Shown here piece by piece: positions 1-5,532 of a stretch of 9,793 nucleotides of DNA (positions are counted from its first letter, which is position 1; each line of letters opens with the position of its first letter). Position numbers and translations under genes: made by a program. The notes beneath the pieces are model-generated. The model worked only from the letters and a program-made list of their open reading frames with translations, was not told the DNA's origin and ran no database searches. The stretch covers positions 1-9,793 of the forward strand of contig JAKCCP010000289.1 of NCBI GenBank assembly GCA_021841985.1, given 5' to 3'. Origin of the DNA: Pseudomonadota bacterium (GTDB lineage Bacteria > Pseudomonadota > Alphaproteobacteria > Acetobacterales > Acetobacteraceae).

Positions 1-1
1 C

Positions 2-1072
2 GATGTCATCGTCGAGGTGATCGGCGGCGCCGAGGGGCCGGCGCGCGCCCTCGTCGAGCGGGCGCTTGCCGCCGGCAAGCCGGTGGTGACGGCGAACAAG
101 GCGCTGATCGCCGTGCATGGCGCGGCGCTGGCCGCCCGCGCCGAGGCGTCCGGCGCGCCGCTCGCCTTCGAGGCGGCGGTGGCGGGCGGGATTCCGGTGA
201 TCAAGGTGCTGCGCGAGGGGCTCGCCGCCAATCGCCTCTCGCGCCTCAGCGGCATCCTGAACGGCACCTGCAATTATATCCTCACGGTGATGCGTGAGCG
301 CGGCCGCGAATTCGCCGAGGTTCTCGCCGAGGCCCAGAAGCTCGGCTACGCCGAGGCCGATCCCGCCTTCGATATCGACGGCATCGACGCCGCCCACAAG
401 CTCGCCATCCTCGCCGCCCTCGCCTTCGGCCGCCCGGTTGACTTCGCCGCCGTCCATGTCGAGGGCATCCGTGCCATCTCCGCGCTCGATATCGCGCTCG
501 CCGGCGAACTCGGCTATCGGATCAAGCTGCTCGGCATCGCCCGGCGGACCGCATCCGGGATCGAGGCGCGGGTGCATCCGGCGATGGTGCCGGCTTCCTC
601 GCCGATCGCCCGCGTCGAGGGGGTGTTCAACGCCGTCGTCGCCGAGGGCGATTTCGTCGGCCGGGTGATGCTCGAAGGCCGTGGCGCCGGCGCCGGCCCG
701 ACCGCCTCCGCCGTCGTCGCCGATCTCATCGACATCGCCCGCGGCCGCGCAACGCCGGTCTGGGGCGCGGCCAATGGCGCCCTCGACGCGCAGCCCTCGG
801 TCGGGATCGAGGCGCATCAGGGGGCCTATTATCTGCGGCTGATGGTCGTCGATCGACCGGGGGTGATCGCCGATGTCACCGCCATCCTGCGCGATCTCGG
901 CGTCTCGCTCGAATCGATGCTCCAGCGTGGCCGCGCGCCGGGCGAGGCGGTGCCGGTGGTGCTTGTCACGCACGAGACCAGCGAAATCGCGATGCGCCAG
1001 GCCATCGCCCGCATCGCCGCCCTCGACGTCGCGGTGGAGCGGCCGGCGCTGATCCGCATCGAGCCCGCCTGA
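2..1072 (+). CDS. hom: Homoserine dehydrogenase, 5'-truncated by the window edge
   Basis: Homoserine dehydrogenase reduces L-aspartate 4-semialdehyde to L-homoserine with NAD(P)H, at the branch point to threonine and methionine in the cytoplasm. The frame is open from base 2 and gives 356 residues. About 75 N-terminal residues, including the Rossmann GxGxxG loop, lie outside the window. Visible motifs (fragment numbering) are VVTANKAL near residue 32, GILNGTCNYI near 84-93, and the catalytic block GYAEADPAFDIDGIDAAHK at about 115-133. In that block E118, D124, D129 and K133 match the acidic residues and lysine known from the family. A C-terminal ACT domain (about 276-350, beginning YYLRLMVVDRPGVIADVT) is the usual site of feedback control by threonine. 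There is no aspartokinase domain in the visible part, so this looks like the monofunctional form. It stops at TGA 1070-1072, followed by a 99-bp gap before glpX. Confidence 0.96.
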   Translation, partial: DVIVEVIGGAEGPARALVERALAAGKPVVTANKALIAVHGAALAARAEASGAPLAFEAAVAGGIPVIKVLREGLAANRLSRLSGILNGTCNYILTVMRERGREFAEVLAEAQKLGYAEADPAFDIDGIDAAHKLAILAALAFGRPVDFAAVHVEGIRAISALDIALAGELGYRIKLLGIARRTASGIEARVHPAMVPASSPIARVEGVFNAVVAEGDFVGRVMLEGRGAGAGPTASAVVADLIDIARGRATPVWGAANGALDAQPSVGIEAHQGAYYLRLMVVDRPGVIADVTAILRDLGVSLESMLQRGRAPGEAVPVVLVTHETSEIAMRQAIARIAALDVAVERPALIRIEPA

Positions 1073-1084
1073 GCAAAGAAAAAT

Positions 1085-1106
1085 GTTCTTTTTTGTAAAA
1101 AAGAAC
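1085..1106. repeat. AT-rich perfect palindrome, possible terminator or dispersed intergenic element
   Basis: A 10-bp arm GTTCTTTTTT (1085-1094) is followed by GT and the exact reverse complement AAAAAAGAAC (1097-1106). It begins 13 nt after the hom stop codon and is followed by a second A/T stretch (AAAAAACTTTTT, 1108-1119). The surrounding DNA is strongly GC-rich, so the composition is sharply different. The right arm does not run straight into a long T tract, so this is not a textbook intrinsic terminator. On either strand, however, the transcript would carry a hairpin with U-rich sequence in or next to it. I recall similar GTTCTTTTTT/GAACCAAAAAAC elements as common intergenic sequences in Acetobacteraceae, but that is unverified memory. 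Confidence 0.6.
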
Positions 1107-1126
1107 CAAAAAACTTTTTATCCGTT

Positions 1127-1149
1127 GGGCAGGGCCTGCGGCACTGCCC
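1127..1149 (+). repeat. Small GC-rich hairpin in the glpX leader
   Basis: GGGCAG (1127-1132) and CTGCCC (1144-1149) are exact inverted repeats separated by 11 nt. A competing fold, GCAGG with CCTGC (1129-1133 with 1135-1139), is too tight to form fully. The hairpin ends 7 nt before the presumed glpX ribosome-binding site. It could be part of the hom terminator or of the glpX 5' leader. In so GC-rich a genome a 6-bp stem could also be chance. Confidence 0.35.
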
Positions 1150-1156
1150 GCTCCAA

Positions 1157-1164
1157 GAAAAGGA
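1157..1164 (+). promoter_or_regulatory. Ribosome-binding site of glpX
   Basis: The purine-rich string GAAAAGGA ends 7 nt before ATG 1172, normal spacing for a Shine-Dalgarno site. It supports that start. The following residues (TDRNLALDLIRVTEAAA) already match the family N-terminus, so no upstream start is needed. Confidence 0.7.
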
Positions 1165-1171
1165 TCGTCGC

Positions 1172-2152
1172 ATGACCCGGCAAGCCCTTCATACCGATCG
1201 CAACCTGGCCCTCGATCTGATCCGGGTGACCGAGGCGGCGGCCATCGCCTGCTCGGCCTGGATGGGGCGCGGCAAGAAGAACGAGGCCGACGGCGCCGCC
1301 GTCGAGGCCATGCGCCGGGCCTTCGATACCCTGCCGATCAGCGGCACGGTGGTGATCGGCGAGGGCGAGATGGACGAGGCGCCGATGCTGTTCATCGGCG
1401 AAAACGTCGGCGCCGGCGGGCCGGCGATGGATATCGCCGTCGATCCCTTGGAAGGCACCAACATCGTCGCCAAGGGCGCCGCCAACGCGATCGCCGTCGT
1501 CGCGTTGGCCGAGGCGGGGAATTTTCTCCATGCGCCGGATATCTACATGAAAAAAATCGCCGTCGGCGGCGGGCTGCCGGAGGGGGTGGTCGATCTCGAC
1601 GCGCCGGTCGCGGAAAATCTGCGCAATCTCGCCCGCGCCAAGAAATGCGCGATCGCCGACCTCGTCGTCTGCATCCTGGAGCGCGACCGCCACGCCGAAT
1701 TGATCGCCCGCTGCCGCGAGGCCGGGGCGCGCATCACGCTGATCGGCGATGGCGATGTCGCCGGCGTGATCGCGACCGCGCAGCCGGAAAGCGGCGTCGA
1801 TATCTATATGGGTTCGGGCGGCGCGCCGGAGGGGGTGATCGCGGCGGCGGCCTTGCGCTGCGTCGGCGGACAGATGCAGGGGCGTCTCCTCTATGAGAAC
1901 GAGGCCCAGATCGCGCGCACCCGCGCCATGGGCGTCGCCGACCCCGATCACAAATTCAGCGCCGTCGAGATGGCGCGCGGTGACGTGCTGTTCGCCGCGA
2001 CCGGGGTCACCAGCGGGCCGATGCTGCGCGGGGTGCGGCGCGCGGGCACGCATGCGATCACCCATTCGGTGGTGATGCGGAGCAAATCCGGCACCGTCCG
2101 CTATGTCGAGGCGCACCATGATTTCTCCACCAAGACCTGGGCGGGGCAGTGA
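1172..2152 (+). CDS. glpX: Class II fructose-1,6-bisphosphatase
   Basis: This enzyme hydrolyses fructose 1,6-bisphosphate to fructose 6-phosphate for gluconeogenesis. In some autotrophs the family also acts on sedoheptulose 1,7-bisphosphate. The 326-residue length is normal. The visible landmarks are RVTEAAAIACSAWMGRGKKNEADGA (residues 18-42), VIGEGEMDEAPML (61-73), DIAVDPLEGTN (87-97), GGAPEGVIAAAALR (216-229) and the late TGVTSGPMLRGVR (277-289). By alignment with E. coli GlpX from memory, the metal and phosphate ligands D33, E57, D85, E88 and E213 correspond to D40, E64, D91, E94 and E220 here, and all are present. The gene sits between hom and recJ, an order I associate with alphaproteobacteria, and is probably co-transcribed with recJ 6 nt downstream. 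The protein lacks about ten residues at the C-terminus compared with E. coli, which is common. Confidence 0.97.
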   Translation: MTRQALHTDRNLALDLIRVTEAAAIACSAWMGRGKKNEADGAAVEAMRRAFDTLPISGTVVIGEGEMDEAPMLFIGENVGAGGPAMDIAVDPLEGTNIVAKGAANAIAVVALAEAGNFLHAPDIYMKKIAVGGGLPEGVVDLDAPVAENLRNLARAKKCAIADLVVCILERDRHAELIARCREAGARITLIGDGDVAGVIATAQPESGVDIYMGSGGAPEGVIAAAALRCVGGQMQGRLLYENEAQIARTRAMGVADPDHKFSAVEMARGDVLFAATGVTSGPMLRGVRRAGTHAITHSVVMRSKSGTVRYVEAHHDFSTKTWAGQ

Positions 2153-2158
2153 ACTGCC

Positions 2159-3925
2159 TTGGCCGGGGTGGCGGGTTTTTTCGGCGTTGAGGGCAGCCTC
2201 GGCGGCCGGCGCTGGCGCTGGCGGGAGGAGGGGGCGCTTGGTCCTGGCCATGCGCAACGTCTTGGCGTGCCCGAGATCATCGGCCGCCTGCTCGCCGCGC
2301 GCGGCATCACCCCGGAGGCGGCTGGCGATTTCCTGAACCCGACGCTCCGCGCGCAACTGCCCGACCCCTTCGTTCTCCGCGACATGGAGCAAGCGAGCGA
2401 GCGCCTCGCGCGCGCCGTCATCGGGGCCGAGACCGTCGCGGTGTTCGGCGATTACGATGTCGATGGCGCCTCCGCGGCGGCGTTGATGGCGGCGCTTCTC
2501 GGCGAACTCGGCTGCCCGGTGCTGACCTACATCCCGGACCGATTGCGCGAGGGTTACGGGCCGAACGCGCCGGCGCTGGCCGGATTGATCGCGCAAGGGG
2601 CGGGCCTCATCCTCTGCGTCGATTGCGGCACCGCCGCCGAGGCGGTGTTTGCCGAAATCGCCGGCCGGGCGGATATCATCGTGCTCGACCACCACAAGGC
2701 CGACGGGCCGCCGCCGCGTATTTTCGCGACCATCAACCCCAACCGCCAGGATGACACCTCCGGCCTGACGGGGCTGTGCGCGACCGGGGTCGCCTTTCTG
2801 ACCGCGGTCGCGCTGGCGCGGGAATTGCGCGGGCGCGGGTTTTTTGCCGGCCGCGCCGAGCCCGATCTGAAACGCGCGCTCGATCTGGTGGCGCTGGCGA
2901 CGGTGTGCGACGTGATGCCGCTCACCGGCCTCAATCGCGCCTTCGTCACCCAAGGCTTGCGGGTGATGGCGCGGCGCGAGCGGATCGGGCTTGCAGCCCT
3001 CCTCGATGTCGCCGAGAGCCGCGAGGCGCCGAGCGCCTTCACCTGCGGCTTCGTGCTCGGCCCGCGCATCAATGCCGGTGGCCGGATCAGCAAGGCCGAT
3101 CTCGGCCTCCGTCTCCTGCTCACCGCCGACCCGGGCGCGGCGCAGGGCCTCGCGGTGCTGCTCGATCAGGTCAATCGCGAGCGCCAGGTGGTTGAACAAT
3201 CGGCGCTGGAGGCGGCGCTGGCGATGGCCGCCGAGCAGCGCGCGGCGGGGAGGGCGGTGCTGGCGGTGTGCGCCGAGGGGTGGCATCCCGGCATCGTCGG
3301 CATCGTCGCAGGAAGACTCAAGGAGCGTTTCAACCGCCCGGCCTTGGTCGGCGCCGTCGAGGATGGCGTGGTCAAGGGCTCGGGGCGCTCGGTGCCCGGG
3401 CTCGATCTCGGCGCGGCGGTGATCGCGGCCCGCCGGGAGGGGATTTTGCGCACCGGCGGCGGCCACGCGATGGCCGCCGGCTTTGCCTTGGAGGCGACCC
3501 GCTGGGCGGATTTCCAGGCCTTTCTCGATGACCGCCTGAGCGCCGCCGCGGCGCTGCCGGATTCCGCCGATCTGGTGATCGAGGGGGCGATCAGCGTCGC
3601 CGGCGCCAGTCTCGCGCTCGCCGCCGATATCGCCCGCCTCGCGCCGTTCGGGATGATGAATCCGGAGCCGGTGCTGGTCCTTCCCGCCGCCCGCGTCGCC
3701 CATGCCGAACGGATCGGGCGCGAGGGCAACACGCTCCGCTGCACCCTTGCCGGGATGGGCGGGGAACGGCTGAAAGCGATCCTGTTTCGGGCCGGGGAAA
3801 CCCCGCTCGCGGCTTCCCTGCTCGCCCGCCCGCCGGCGCTGCATGTCGCCGGACATCTTCGCATCAATCGCTGGCAGGGTCAGGAAAGCGCGCAATTCAC
3901 CATTATCGACGCAGCGTTTGCCTGA
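2159..3925 (+). CDS. recJ: Single-stranded-DNA-specific exonuclease RecJ
   Basis: RecJ degrades single-stranded DNA 5' to 3' in recombinational repair, mismatch repair and base excision repair. The 588 residues cover the whole family architecture. The DHH phosphoesterase domain has DYDVDG (98-103), VDCG (154-157), DHHKAD (177-182), CDVMPL (250-255) and GPRINAGGRI (301-310). The DHHA1 domain has GWHPGIVGIVAGRL (374-387), SGRSVPGLDLG (408-418) and GGGHAMAAG (433-441). A C-terminal OB fold covers about 470-588. The Mn ligands are expected in the Asp and His residues of these motifs, and all are present. The start is uncertain. An in-frame TGA, the glpX stop, lies just upstream, so only TTG 2159 or GTG 2168 give the family N-terminus (GFFGVEGSLGGRRW), and neither has a strong ribosome-binding site. 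Translation is probably coupled to glpX. Confidence 0.95.
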   Translation: MAGVAGFFGVEGSLGGRRWRWREEGALGPGHAQRLGVPEIIGRLLAARGITPEAAGDFLNPTLRAQLPDPFVLRDMEQASERLARAVIGAETVAVFGDYDVDGASAAALMAALLGELGCPVLTYIPDRLREGYGPNAPALAGLIAQGAGLILCVDCGTAAEAVFAEIAGRADIIVLDHHKADGPPPRIFATINPNRQDDTSGLTGLCATGVAFLTAVALARELRGRGFFAGRAEPDLKRALDLVALATVCDVMPLTGLNRAFVTQGLRVMARRERIGLAALLDVAESREAPSAFTCGFVLGPRINAGGRISKADLGLRLLLTADPGAAQGLAVLLDQVNRERQVVEQSALEAALAMAAEQRAAGRAVLAVCAEGWHPGIVGIVAGRLKERFNRPALVGAVEDGVVKGSGRSVPGLDLGAAVIAARREGILRTGGGHAMAAGFALEATRWADFQAFLDDRLSAAAALPDSADLVIEGAISVAGASLALAADIARLAPFGMMNPEPVLVLPAARVAHAERIGREGNTLRCTLAGMGGERLKAILFRAGETPLAASLLARPPALHVAGHLRINRWQGQESAQFTIIDAAFA

Positions 3926-3956
3926 TCAAACCCGCCTGATCACCCGGCGGCAAACG
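3915..3956. terminator. Nested inverted repeat over the convergent recJ and M81 stop codons, putative bidirectional terminator
   Basis: The outer arms CGTTTGCC (3915-3922) and GGCAAACG (3949-3956) are perfect reverse complements. Directly inside them are two copies of the palindrome TGATCA (3923-3928 and 3937-3942), which pair with each other around an 8-nt loop. The result is a 14-bp stem with one 6-nt bulge (3943-3948). The recJ stop TGA is in the left TGATCA, and the M81 stop (reverse-strand TGA) is in the right one. The nonamer GCCTGATCA is also a direct repeat with a 14-bp step (3920-3928, 3934-3942). Neither strand has a T tract after the stem, so intrinsic termination is inferred from position and symmetry only. 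Confidence 0.5.
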
Positions 3957-5406
3957 GGTTCTCGATGAACGGCCACTGGTCCCGCCGCGCGCGACGATAG
4001 GGGAGGGCGGTGACATCGGGCGAGACCGAGCCGGAAGCGGCGACATAGAGGATATCGGCGGCGATCGGGGCGAAGGCGGCATGGAAATGCTGCATCGATT
4101 TGACCACCAGGACGCGGCACGCGCCGGCGTCGATGCCGGCGGCGGTGAAACAGACCGGGCTGAAGCATTGCATGCGGAGCGTGCTGCAAACGATGGCCAC
4201 ACCGTCGACGGCGAATGCCGCGAGATCGCCGGCCGGCGCCATCGCGCCGCCGAACGGGATCAGCACGTCGCGCGCGAGGCCGACGACGCGCGCCCGGACA
4301 TCGAGCGGCCGGCCCGAGAGCGGCCCGAGCTTGCCGCCGAGCCGGATCGCGAGGCTCGCGCCGAGCCCGACCTCGAACGCCAGCCGCACCGCCATCGGAT
4401 CCCAGATCATGCCGATCGCGGCGCCTTCGAGCCCGCGCGCGAGCATCGCCTCGAGCACGAAGGTCGAATCGCTCGCCGCCCCGCCGCCGGCATTGTCGGC
4501 GACGTCGGCGAGGACCAGCGGGCGCGGGCCGGCATGGCGCGCGGCGTGATCCATCGCCGCGTCGAGGGTGATATAGGGCGGTTGCGTTTGCGCGCGGAGG
4601 GTGAAGAATTCGCGCCCGAGTTCGGCCGCGAGACGATCCGCCTTGTCCCGGTCGCCATCGGTGACGACGATGATCTTGCTGCCCATGTCGGCAACATCGG
4701 CCCAGGGAAAGCCATGCGCGATCGAGACCGAGAGCACGCCGTCCCGCCCTTCGAGGGCCGCCACCCGATCGACGAAACCGCGCATCGGCTGGCGCGTGGT
4801 ATGGAACACGCCGGCCATGCGGCAGTCGAACCAGCCGATCACCGGGCGCGTCTTCCCCTCCATCGCCTCGGCGATGAGGGTGAAGAGTTCGCGCGCCCGC
4901 TCGGCGACATCGACATGCGGATATTCCTTGAACAGGACGAGGGCGGTCGCGTTCTCGCATTTCGCGCGGCTGATATTGGCGTGCAGATCGCACTCGGCGC
5001 CGATCGGAACCAATGGGCCGACGATGGCGCGGATCCGCGCGAGCAGATCGCCCTCGGCATCGTCGTAACCTTCCGCGATCATCGCGCCGTGCAGCGACAA
5101 AAGCACCGCATCGACCGGCATCGCCGCTTCGAGATCGGCGAGGATTTCATCACGGAACGCCTCATGGACGGCGCGCACCGTCGGCCCGGCGGGCTGGGCG
5201 AAAGCGCACAGGCTCTCCACCACCCGCCAGCCCCGCGCCGCCGCCATCTCGCGCCAGGTGGCGAGCGGTATCGCATAAAGCGGCACCTCGGCGCCATAAT
5301 TCGCGCCGCGGAAAAGACAGGTCTCCTCGAACATCCGCAGTCCCGTCGGCAGCGGCGAAAAACTATTGGTCTCGGTGCCGAACATCGCGGTGAAAAGGGT
5401 TTTCAT
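3940..5406 (-). CDS. M81 family (MlrC-like) metallopeptidase
   Basis: The family is named for MlrC, a Zn-dependent peptidase that finishes linearised microcystin in sphingomonads. Most members, probably this one, have unknown natural substrates. The 488-residue length is typical. Family marks are GTETNSFSP (10-18), LSLHGAM (103-109), CDLHAN (139-144), YPHVD (162-166), ADVADNAGGGAASDST (300-315) and KSMQHFHAAFAPIA (436-449). H106, D140, H142 and the DxADNxGGG loop are likely metal or active-site positions. There is no signal peptide, so it is presumably cytosolic. Position 11 is Thr where many relatives have His (HETNTFSP). The start at 5406 is favoured by GAGAGGA ending 5 nt upstream and by MKTLFTAMFG fitting the family N-terminus. 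The frame stays open upstream to 6471, but that part is antisense to hyuA. The gene is divergent from hyuAB, suggesting a shared pathway, and convergent with recJ. Confidence 0.93.
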   Translation of the reverse strand: MKTLFTAMFGTETNSFSPLPTGLRMFEETCLFRGANYGAEVPLYAIPLATWREMAAARGWRVVESLCAFAQPAGPTVRAVHEAFRDEILADLEAAMPVDAVLLSLHGAMIAEGYDDAEGDLLARIRAIVGPLVPIGAECDLHANISRAKCENATALVLFKEYPHVDVAERARELFTLIAEAMEGKTRPVIGWFDCRMAGVFHTTRQPMRGFVDRVAALEGRDGVLSVSIAHGFPWADVADMGSKIIVVTDGDRDKADRLAAELGREFFTLRAQTQPPYITLDAAMDHAARHAGPRPLVLADVADNAGGGAASDSTFVLEAMLARGLEGAAIGMIWDPMAVRLAFEVGLGASLAIRLGGKLGPLSGRPLDVRARVVGLARDVLIPFGGAMAPAGDLAAFAVDGVAIVCSTLRMQCFSPVCFTAAGIDAGACRVLVVKSMQHFHAAFAPIAADILYVAASGSVSPDVTALPYRRARRDQWPFIENPFAAG

Positions 5407-5411
5407 GGGTT

Positions 5412-5418
5412 TCCTCTC
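5412..5418 (-). promoter_or_regulatory. Ribosome-binding site of the M81 peptidase gene
   Basis: Read on the - strand, GAGAGGA lies 5 nt before ATG 5406-5404. It decides the start within an open frame that continues far upstream. Confidence 0.7.
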
Positions 5419-5522
5419 GCGAATGGGGAAAAACGGGCAAGGAAGGACGACGACCAGCATAAGCGATGAATTGACAGGCGCGCGAATATCTTCATCCTTG
5501 TCCGAAAGGGGAGGCGGAAAAA

Positions 5523-5526
5523 AGGA
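5523..5526 (+). promoter_or_regulatory. Ribosome-binding site of hyuA
   Basis: AGGA within an A-rich run (AAAAAAGGAA) lies 6 nt before ATG 5533 and favours this start over ATG 5545. Confidence 0.6.
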
Positions 5527-5532
5527 ATCGGG

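Larger units (their letters stand above)
5407..5532. promoter_or_regulatory. Divergent intergenic region between the M81 gene and hyuA, with a candidate promoter
   Basis: This 126-bp gap must hold promoters for both directions unless transcription enters from elsewhere. On the + strand a perfect -35 hexamer TTGACA (5471-5476) is followed after 16 nt by CATCCT (5493-5498), a weak -10 with 3 of 6 matches. That would place transcription start about 30 nt before the hyuA ATG. On the - strand I saw only TATGCT (complement of about 5456-5461) as a -10-like hexamer, with no matching -35. The region is less GC-rich than the genes around it. No clear operator palindrome was seen. Confidence 0.4.

Noticed and set aside
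2159..2290. Possible frameshift near the recJ N-terminus, suggested by the odd start region and a G-rich run
   Set aside because: The frame carries family-like sequence (GFFGVEGSLGGRRW and VPEIIGRLLAARGI) without a break, so the N-terminus looks intact and only the start codon is unusual.
1118..3895. A 925-residue open frame on the - strand, opposite glpX and recJ
   Set aside because: It is a shadow of two strongly conserved + strand genes in a GC-rich genome where stops are rare. The translation is rich in Arg, Gly, Ala and His, resembles no family and has no sensible start site.
4081..5469. A 462-residue + strand open frame opposite the M81 gene
   Set aside because: The product is rich in His, Arg, Glu and Ala with no conserved motif, and it lies fully antisense to a well-supported gene.
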